A stretch of 36,755 bases of DNA from Butyrivibrio sp. (GTDB lineage Bacteria; Bacillota; Clostridia; Lachnospirales; Lachnospiraceae), in the NCBI RefSeq assembly GCF_017940685.1, contig NZ_JAGAYD010000012.1, positions 1 to 36,755 on the forward strand, in the 5' to 3' direction. This document shows positions 32,001 to 36,755 of this stretch, piece after piece. The notes under the pieces are model-generated. The model worked only from the letters and a program-made list of their open reading frames with translations, did not search any database and was not told the origin of the DNA. Position numbers and translations under genes: made by a program. Position 1 is the first letter of the stretch. The number at the start of each line of letters is the position of its first letter.

Positions 32001-34847
32001 AAGAAGACTCTTTTCATCAAGGAGTTCTTCCTTTAAGACCTCCATAAAGAGCTCTTTATCTTCCTTGACCTTAAGGGCATTTTTGAGGACAGCATTTTTA
32101 AAAATGTGATCCTCAATATCCTGATTTATGACAGGCTGTTTGAAGTCTACGGTAATGACAGGGTTGTTCTTAAGTCCATCCAGGAATTCATTTCTCGTAA
32201 CAAGGGTGGCATTATAATCATCAAGGGCTGCAAAATCCCCATCATTAAAAAGGCTTTCACGCTGTTTGGTTGTAGCCTTTATCTGCTCATCTATAGACTT
32301 TTTGACTTTCTTCTCGATCTCAGCAGTTTTTTTCTCAAGATTTTTTGCAGAGTACTTGTCAGCTCCATAAAGATCCTTAAGCTCATCAAGCCATATATCT
32401 TCAAAACTGGTTTCAATATCATTCCACTGCTCTTTTGTCAGCTTTGTTTCAGCAGCAGCCTTCTCTAAGATTTTCGCAACATTACTGTTATAAAGCTTTT
32501 TAATATTGGCAAGGACATTGTCGGTCTTTTTATCTACCTCATCCCACTTCTTGTTGTACTCCTCTGAAGTTTTAAATCCCTGTGGCCTCAGGTAGTACTC
32601 TTTGTTTTCATCATTCTTATTGACCAGGGAAGCAACTCTGTTCTCAATCTTACTGCTAAGTCTTCCTGCAAGATTTGTCTTATTAAACTTCTTATCCCAT
32701 GCCCTCTGAATAGAAGCTGCATGGCCATCATAGTTCATCATATTGTCGATGGTGTACTCAACAATATCTTCTGCGATCAGGTTGTAGCCAAGAAGGTATT
32801 CTCCACCCATTGACTTAACGATACTTCTTTTAAGCAGTGCTTTTGCAGTATCGCAGACTCCCATCATGCTGATCTTTTTGTCAATGATAGCTATGTTGCT
32901 GATGACAGTAGCTTTGATCTTTGCAAGGGACTCCTTAAAGCTCTTATCACTAATTCCATAGTTTTCTGATCTTGTAAAGATTCCGGAAGCTTTTTTTGTC
33001 AAAAGAGCCTGTATATCATTGTTGGCCCACAAACTCTCAAGGGACCTGGCATCGGTAAAGAATGTTATACCAAGAGCCTCGTTTATGGTCTTCATTATGG
33101 CCTTCTGTCTGTTCTTTATAGCGTAGAACTCCGGGGCATCAAAGATGTCTTGAAGGACATTGTTATCCTTAAGAAGGTCTCTGAAATTTATGCCTGGCTT
33201 AAGGAGCATTCCAAATCTCTCGCTCTTTACCTTTTCGATAAAGAAATCTCTCATCTTTGGAACATAGCAGAAATGCTCCCCTACAGAAGTCTTGGGAAGC
33301 TCATCCTTAAGCTGCAGAAGGTTATGATGCAGATTGTCATTAATACTTATGAGATATCGCTTTATCTCAGTGCCGCTTTGATGATAAAGATCAGGATCTG
33401 CCTTCATTATTTCCAAAACCTTATCAGCATATTCCTTATCCCCAATTACCCAGGGCTTTTGCTTCATGTCCTTTGTGTCTACTGCCTTGACGCTGCGGAT
33501 ATCATTCTTGATGAGGACTTCCCACTGCTTGTAAACCTCCTCCGGATCGGCCTCTTTTTCCCCGATCATAGACTTCTTGACATCCACTGCAATGGTCTGT
33601 GCGTTTTTTGCAAGACGCACATTGATATTGAGATTATGCTCAGCCAATTGCTCTTTAGTAGCTGTCTTTTTAAAGATCTCAAGTCTGTTCTTTGCAATCT
33701 CTGCAGCATAAACAGTGGTCATATCACGCATGTTACGGATATTGACCATAAGGTCAGAATTTAAAATATCAAAGTTCCTGATATCCCTTTCTTTATCTTT
33801 TCCATCGTTGTACTTGTTTATTCCATCAAACGCGTCGTATCCTGCAAATCTGTTAAGAGATTCATAGTACACCTTGGAAACGGAAGCCATCAGCAGGATA
33901 TAGGCCTCATTTGCGTGGGCCTTTGGATCAAACTCATCTTTGACTCCCACAAAAAGATCATTGTCTATATCCAGGATGTAGCCAAGCTCCTGTGGAACAG
34001 GTATGCTAAGCTTATTTGCAACATCAAGAACCTGCTGTGCATATTTCCTGATATCCTCATAACGGCTTGCACCAAGGTCCTCTACTGTGATCTTGCCAGT
34101 TTCTTTGTCCTGTACATTTTTTGTAAAAGGATTCTCGCTGTATTTAAGAATGCTCTTAAACAAAGCTGCAATATCCTTAATGTCTGTCTTGTTCTCAAAA
34201 TTAAAATCTTTTACATCAGTTTCAAGTTTGAGCAGCGAGTCGCTTTCGTAGAGAAGTACCTTGTCAGCACTTGACATGGTCTCATTGTAGGCATCCAAAA
34301 TATCGATCATTGAGTGCTTCGTGAGACTTTCGTTTACTTTTCCAAGCATTTCTGCACTGTCATCTGCTATCTGTCCCGCATATTGTTCCTTAGCATACTC
34401 AGCATCCTGCATGGCATAAATCTCTTTAGCCAATTTAAAATCCTGGAATTTTTTAAGCCTGGCATTGTGGATCTTAAGTTCCTTCTCAGCTTTACTAATT
34501 CTGCCCTTCTGCTTTTTTGTCCATTTGGACCTTGCAAAGGTCTTCTTACAGCCCTTCAAATGAGCCGGCATCTTTGTAAGCTCAGCCCTTTCCTTGTTAA
34601 GGCGCAGAGTAGGAAGATTTTCATAGGTCCAGCCATCTTCTTTGCTAAGATCCATATCCTTGATATGGCCATAATCAATAATGTCCTCCTGCCTGAGACC
34701 GGACTTAACTGCCTTATTATTTAAAAGCTTGGACTCATCCAGGATTTTAGTCTGATCAGTAATGTTCGAAGAAACGCTGTTCTTTTTTTGATTCAGAACT
34801 TTGTCGGTTTTATTTGTTTTGATTGCTCGCAAGTTTCTATCGATCAT
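26079..34847 (-). CDS. Giant protein of unknown function (2922 residues)
   Basis: This uninterrupted frame starts in an ATGA overlap with the GNAT gene. I do not recognise the protein. It has no signal peptide and no catalytic motif I can name; it is highly charged (Lys, Asp, Glu) and mostly predicted helical, with coiled-coil-like stretches. Three divergent repeats are visible near residues 2003-2110, 2179-2300 and 2380-2510; two begin with the pattern H-x-L-x-x-R-x-x-x-D-x-[ST]-T and carry IDW-x-L about 110 residues on. Gly/Ala/Ser/Thr-rich hydrophobic stretches lie near 2613-2668 and 2720-2783, the kind found in pore-forming or membrane-inserting proteins. The last 60 residues form a separate helical end. 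Function is open; a secreted effector or structural protein is speculative. Confidence 0.85.
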   Translation of the reverse strand: MIDRNLRAIKTNKTDKVLNQKKNSVSSNITDQTKILDESKLLNNKAVKSGLRQEDIIDYGHIKDMDLSKEDGWTYENLPTLRLNKERAELTKMPAHLKGCKKTFARSKWTKKQKGRISKAEKELKIHNARLKKFQDFKLAKEIYAMQDAEYAKEQYAGQIADDSAEMLGKVNESLTKHSMIDILDAYNETMSSADKVLLYESDSLLKLETDVKDFNFENKTDIKDIAALFKSILKYSENPFTKNVQDKETGKITVEDLGASRYEDIRKYAQQVLDVANKLSIPVPQELGYILDIDNDLFVGVKDEFDPKAHANEAYILLMASVSKVYYESLNRFAGYDAFDGINKYNDGKDKERDIRNFDILNSDLMVNIRNMRDMTTVYAAEIAKNRLEIFKKTATKEQLAEHNLNINVRLAKNAQTIAVDVKKSMIGEKEADPEEVYKQWEVLIKNDIRSVKAVDTKDMKQKPWVIGDKEYADKVLEIMKADPDLYHQSGTEIKRYLISINDNLHHNLLQLKDELPKTSVGEHFCYVPKMRDFFIEKVKSERFGMLLKPGINFRDLLKDNNVLQDIFDAPEFYAIKNRQKAIMKTINEALGITFFTDARSLESLWANNDIQALLTKKASGIFTRSENYGISDKSFKESLAKIKATVISNIAIIDKKISMMGVCDTAKALLKRSIVKSMGGEYLLGYNLIAEDIVEYTIDNMMNYDGHAASIQRAWDKKFNKTNLAGRLSSKIENRVASLVNKNDENKEYYLRPQGFKTSEEYNKKWDEVDKKTDNVLANIKKLYNSNVAKILEKAAAETKLTKEQWNDIETSFEDIWLDELKDLYGADKYSAKNLEKKTAEIEKKVKKSIDEQIKATTKQRESLFNDGDFAALDDYNATLVTRNEFLDGLKNNPVITVDFKQPVINQDIEDHIFKNAVLKNALKVKEDKELFMEVLKEELLDEKSLLHARYPYLEGVKSIEQLANLGVVDYAQFFADIKLSLSAVGSIKDDKAADGLLLDDWKFCGVYGLKKKLMKDFLTLQMTPELFRQRKEEHTKVMAGEESVNRMRLDAMLATDFDPNNTYLKFNYLNIQGKQVNQVARIKRINFAETFWKNLAKSDETQIAPGLHPEHEDRFTKLIQKFLATLKEVPADKVKDRIRDFGTFIKEMKITKKYEEGTGAAKWVIDKNSEKELSTYLGKDHGIQEMDLETLFAVKAIFANVIAADSSSTKLEMADCMGELLLFGCGKEYFGAGGVGEKAFLDSGDDQYYADIVEKSRDLIIKRQQLTAILQGQDLKTEEVSKILNKLKPVIAGLKVTHNKKDREENVRKYGVEDLLDLSQRLMDIYGSDDKCVKARKESEEIGKLYLRRRDYIDNYGDPRKRQDGKFKVVRDQMMKDPEVYKKIMTTTDSEFEEFMKQLDAEIGVGLDVMSSNDFRGSMPINEQYVMENWQSFKGRKSWDKDQWYTSIKNYHDGFYLKEINGKSVRDILNNVQGRMCSAGIDKSMASGTLLMKLTYILGADPASFALLYSEDDMFEAVKKIEDQYKKNMQYLDETMMVIYDKAQKNKAYTSVKENDDLYKEAANVFTLGGAVKQKKELMSSTKILSDLDAKREITEEDKVFADYSLLMQIMNPKAYLLNESEFRHSFLDNLKKYKEALGLDRNKDIYGDRTVLDTKEKIRLGIEIRKGEGRLLQRNKEEKYNEFVEKKQSLGTIGLFAYNADPKLVTQKAIDNAADFVYIHLSDNYGKADPEFIKGLLAERVIAYGKVEEKKLSDYITADKKRLLTLDGALRAHGGLSEDEIKKAVVFAFAQNAIRKELPLDGTNEGDVKEILDELKLRNEALDIAKPKSLLAKREYDEFMEEMNMARFTMSKEDFHEICREKKQYFELADICCQKIEQVSKDLGVRLGLFDYLKKDIFENISEDGKLDIKKFTDSINDAVDKLVGDQVKAEGTLSKESTQKVALTYLPDSKALMQHVSSNSVTAAEKMNSSVTYTRADVEKEIALTGRKELINEYNNLTCEEQKVFALVLTFPEMGLLDSNKLTSNSVMVDRDKQISKEVELQEQLASYIYGKDFAPKIDYSLVMSKLLKTDRKTGLRRVSKTIFDKAMTYTKYCISKKLEVMPKDARLSDGRYTAEIGRELAGKPGEYKIVQDALDTGAFYGAKSFKEFFTKYADSEMKIDESVGKISKKLGKYNDTQMYMLLHILQDRTVVDYTTNDGKWDALMLRGVPFVNEEKRNALKESLSSSEGMDKNMIAQLCTSVDNPMYAKAAATLFSFQLKDSIDLSQTGVSAESFAKGALKRATKIDWKLLERAMDMVDEIEAENLKIQVCRQTVSHTTDKSAPNKEAAVLYNEIDSKFKEKDFNQFDYFKDFLVREAKKNPKEAMPLISAFYGMSDNEQMLVVHALKHRDILDVSTDNNISTAIGMNEDKYVNEAGRDKLADYYIEHLSVPGAKNILATNQQDIHEAMQSLVSTQVSDKRNPQKKKDFVDLMVGKKIFNWAYIGADRKTGIDWGLFANALKFVRRTEGERKTFVGEAENYRATGNVDEYGRFMYNYKFLRKNLYRSGNRLTRFIGRRVRAELEGAIPGYAVGQRIMMACLSPQMRNKMLSTGIVKPGITKNTATDYLGYAEIGGTVTKSTSAVLQVVGQAVQTGFAIGGESLEQTANGLMGIYNIYLDAKGIKEIRKPVENEEELKKQTEKRMEEGKKRQTKEQQLVTKDNQLNKEWILQEVSTAAGTGANARDIIETATACVNVLSGSSIGIQAVTNFFVGGIRMIIQETLETARFITSVVTDKVVMDKYFADNGPLGEEIKKLRGDNVNKIISDQTGRKNTGSRDIMDGCELEKKETEFMGEMSNAELFRKAYGFKDFSEQASFVGWHIVQTLLQCASPFGVDAKQFLRASLLLAAIGCKDAVGKQDNETAQRVYNRLMGQDIR

Positions 34848-35725
34848 ACTCTTACCTCTTTAATGATTTCTTTTACCTTCAGCTGCTCAAGATATTTACC
34901 AAGATTAAATTCCGCAGCTGCCATAATAAGCTTTGCTGTCTCCGGCTCGTCGAAGAATGAATCCATTACCTTCTCAAGCTTTTCATTTGCTGCCACAAAG
35001 GAAATGCACTTTGGCGGGTTCATGCTCTGACTGGCATTTTCAACTGCAAAGGAAAGGAACCTTCGAAGGATCGTTGGATCATCAGTATCTGTGAAAAGAT
35101 GTGTTACCTGGACCTCATTCTGTCCCTGGTCCCTGTCAGCAAGAAGAAGCGCTTCAAGCTTGCCCTCCTCATTAAGGGCTGCAACACTTAGCTCCACGCT
35201 GGCTTCACTTACATCCCTTACAGTTATGTCTATATCTTTGATCTGTCTGATATCATCTAAAACAGCACTTATCCCGCTGGCCAGATTGACCATTCTTCCG
35301 CTGTAGCTTCCGCTTTTTTTCGACGCAAGCTTCTTGTGTACTGTATCAAACGGCAAGCGGCACTCACGAAAATGGCGAAGACTTATATCAAACCCGTGGT
35401 CCGAAAAGAGCCTGCTCAGCTCCCATCCATGATCACCGTTATATTCAAACACCGCTGTGAGCATACTGGAGGGTTCCGATTTTGGAATATACTGATCAAG
35501 ATAGAGCTCAAGCATTATATCTCCGTATCCGTGTCCCTGATAAAGACTTGGTACCATGAAAAAAGATATCTCGCTGATACCATCGCTTTCCGTTATCTCC
35601 ATAAATCCCTTGTACTGCCCTTCATCACTAAGGCCATACCAAAAGATGTTTTCCCCTTCCTCAGGCATATCTGCCGGCATGTTGTTTATCTGTGCTTCAA
35701 ACAACGATATCTGCTTAAGTTCCAT
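34844..35725 (-). CDS. GNAT-family acetyltransferase-like protein coupled to the giant gene
   Basis: The 293-residue protein has an N-terminal GNAT domain (about 1-130) with the acetyl-CoA-binding motif VPSLYQGHGYGDIML (Q63-G-H-G-Y-G68). A second part (about 145-293) has a GNAT-like secondary-structure pattern but no visible cofactor motif. GNAT enzymes acetylate small molecules or lysines. The start at 35725 is set by AAGGAGG 5 nt upstream; the frame extends further up, into palindrome copy 4, and is not used. Its stop overlaps the ATG of the 2922-residue gene, so the two are made together and may work together. The target of acetylation is unknown. Confidence 0.85.
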   Translation of the reverse strand: MELKQISLFEAQINNMPADMPEEGENIFWYGLSDEGQYKGFMEITESDGISEISFFMVPSLYQGHGYGDIMLELYLDQYIPKSEPSSMLTAVFEYNGDHGWELSRLFSDHGFDISLRHFRECRLPFDTVHKKLASKKSGSYSGRMVNLASGISAVLDDIRQIKDIDITVRDVSEASVELSVAALNEEGKLEALLLADRDQGQNEVQVTHLFTDTDDPTILRRFLSFAVENASQSMNPPKCISFVAANEKLEKVMDSFFDEPETAKLIMAAAEFNLGKYLEQLKVKEIIKEVRV

Positions 35726-35749
35726 GTTTTCCTCCTTAAAAGTCATGGC

Positions 35750-35817
35750 CAAGACACGGGGACGGTTCTCTTGACTTATTGCACGCAATGAGTCAAGAGA
35801 ACCGTCCCCATGTCTTG
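35750..35817 (+). repeat. Palindromic element copy 4
   Basis: Two 33-nt arms (35750-35782 and 35785-35817) with a 2-nt loop: CAAGACACGGGGACGGTTCT plus inner CTTGACTTATTGC. There are two wobble-type mismatches (GTCCCCATG instead of GTCCCCGTG, and one G-U in the inner stem). It lies in the probable 5' leader of the GNAT gene and only a weak T run follows on the plus strand. Confidence 0.9.
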
Positions 35818-35842
35818 TTTGCTCTTGACTCCATACATTTCA

Positions 35843-35848
35843 ATTATA
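35843..35848 (-). promoter_or_regulatory. Possible -10 box for the GNAT/giant operon
   Basis: A minus-strand TATAAT lies between the upstream terminator and palindrome copy 4. No clear -35 is seen (CTGCTT at 17 bp is poor). If used, the leader would be about 110 nt and would contain the palindrome. Confidence 0.35.
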
Positions 35849-35860
35849 CGATTTATAAAA

Positions 35861-35899
35861 GAAAAAAGCAGAGAAAACCGTGTGGTTTTCTCCGCTTTT
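35861..35899 (-). terminator. Intrinsic terminator of the partial gene at the right edge
   Basis: On the minus strand AGCGGAGAAAACC (35884-35896) pairs with GGTTTTCTCTGCT (35867-35879), 13 bp with one G-U and a 4-nt loop, followed by a T-rich tract. It lies 20 nt after the stop at 35919. Confidence 0.88.
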
Positions 35900-35918
35900 A
35901 AGAATATTTAATACTTTT

Positions 35919-36755
35919 TTAATCAACTGCATTGATACTGAAGAGATCGTTCAGAACTGGATCTGCCTGACCATTCTGCTGTTTTTCAATCTCTTTCTTT
36001 GCCTTCTCCTTTTGCCTGCACTCTTCGAGGTATTCTTCCTCTCTGGACACAACGTATGCCCGTAACATTTCGAAGATGTTTTCAGCATCAAAGAATCTCT
36101 CAGTGTACTTTGCAAACTGGCCTTTATAAGACTTGATGACCATAAGCTCGTCGCTTGAGTATTGCTTAAGAACTAAACTAATATTCTTTGAGCCTTGATT
36201 TACCAGGACCTTATCATATACATCCGCAAGAATTATCAATTCTCTAAGGTTTGCAAGTGTCTTGGCCTCTGCTTGCTGTTTTCTCTTTTCCAGGAATTCC
36301 GTATTGCTGCGGCCATATTTCCTAAGCTTAAGCTTTTCTTCGTCTGTAAGTCCATTGAGCATGAATTCCACATCGTCCTTGATCTTTGATTTCTTCTTCT
36401 TTGCAAGGATGGCATCAAATGTTTTATGGATCTGCGTAGGCATTGCTGCATCTTCTCTGTCAAGCATCGTCTGCCTTGTTTCCAATGCTTTATACTCCTT
36501 GAGATAATCACCGCTCTTTATATACTCCTGCTTAGCATTGAAAAGCTGGATTGCATTCTCTCTGGCCTGGGTGCTTACTTCCTTACCCATTTCCAGGGCA
36601 TCGCTCTTGGACATATTCGCTTTGCCCTCTTTAGATCTTGTTATCTCAGCAAGTGACTCGTCATAGATATTAGCATTTACAAGACTTCCGTCGATCTTAA
36701 TTCCATTCTTTAAGAGATAAGCACTAAACAGATCAAAGTATGTAGAAACCATAAA
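35919..36755 (-). CDS. Partial large helical protein of unknown function (5' end outside window)
   Basis: The frame is open to the right edge, so about 278 C-terminal residues are seen; the Met at 36752 is probably internal, since no ribosome-binding site can be seen. The protein is Lys/Glu-rich and helical, with coiled-coil-like segments (near ARENAIQLFNAKQEYIKS and ECRQKEKAKKEIEKQQ). I recognise no family. Its style and placement resemble the giant protein downstream (for example GLTDEEKLKLRKYGRS beside LTCEEQKVFALVL), but I could not align them clearly. A strong terminator follows. Confidence 0.75.
   Translation of the reverse strand, partial: FMVSTYFDLFSAYLLKNGIKIDGSLVNANIYDESLAEITRSKEGKANMSKSDALEMGKEVSTQARENAIQLFNAKQEYIKSGDYLKEYKALETRQTMLDREDAAMPTQIHKTFDAILAKKKKSKIKDDVEFMLNGLTDEEKLKLRKYGRSNTEFLEKRKQQAEAKTLANLRELIILADVYDKVLVNQGSKNISLVLKQYSSDELMVIKSYKGQFAKYTERFFDAENIFEMLRAYVVSREEEYLEECRQKEKAKKEIEKQQNGQADPVLNDLFSINAVD

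Noticed and set aside
33150-33764. Plus-strand frame of 204 codons inside the giant gene
   Set aside because: It is antisense to the continuous 2922-residue frame, is rich in Leu/Ile/Ser as expected of a complement, and has no recognisable domain.
6285-35817. The four palindromes as a CRISPR array
   Set aside because: They are thousands of bases apart, lack uniform spacers, and each is a complete self-contained palindrome.

Overview
The window looks like chromosomal DNA of a low-to-moderate GC anaerobic Firmicute. Lachnospiraceae (Butyrivibrio / Pseudobutyrivibrio type) is my best guess. The basis is the gene content (ferredoxin-dependent indolepyruvate oxidoreductase, aryl-CoA ligase, DUF362 ferredoxin protein, BspA-type LRR protein, lipoproteins with Ala/Glu-rich linkers), the AGGAGG ribosome-binding sites and the sigma-A-like promoters. 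This assignment is inference; there is no rRNA or other phylogenetic marker. I saw no tRNA, rRNA, CRISPR array, transposase or phage gene.

Layout. 1-2784 (minus): sugar ABC transporter operon of small lipoprotein, solute-binding lipoprotein, attenuator hairpin and permease (cut by the window edge). 2996-5448 (minus): FAD-dependent oxidoreductase translationally coupled to a parvulin-type lipoprotein. 5685-7422 (plus): secreted L,D-transpeptidase, then a 3-hydroxyacyl-CoA dehydrogenase. 7506-9500 (minus): 2-isopropylmalate synthase carrying an AraC-type DNA-binding domain at its C terminus. 9763-12724 (minus): VWA/DUF2201 protein plus MoxR-like AAA+ ATPase. 12799-14160 (minus): Na+-dependent NSS transporter. 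14335-15303 (minus): LRR protein. 15304-16521: AT-rich stretch with a PD-(D/E)XK-like nuclease gene. 16542-17735 (plus): DUF362 ferredoxin protein. 17832-19844 (minus): chemoreceptor. 20062-25992 (plus): five-gene operon of acyl-CoA ligase, iorA, iorB, paaK and ACT-domain protein. 26079-35725 (minus): GNAT protein overlapping a 2922-residue protein of unknown function. 35919-36755 (minus): partial large helical protein.

How genes work together. The plus-strand operon at 20-26 kb joins 2-oxo acid:ferredoxin oxidoreductase with CoA ligases. It fits interconversion of aromatic amino acid 2-oxo acids and aryl-acetyl-CoA, in either the fermentative or the biosynthetic (reductive carboxylation) direction. 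The leuA fusion suggests an enzyme that may control transcription itself. The giant protein and its GNAT partner form a two-gene unit of unknown role.

Non-coding structure. Four long palindromes share an arm core (ACGGGGACGGTTCT) but have different, self-complementary inner stems. All lie next to gene ends. A separate pair of 31-nt hairpins sits in tandem between iorA and iorB, with the same loop and swapped stem pairs. The most unusual items are the LeuA-AraC fusion, the giant protein, and these two covarying hairpin families.
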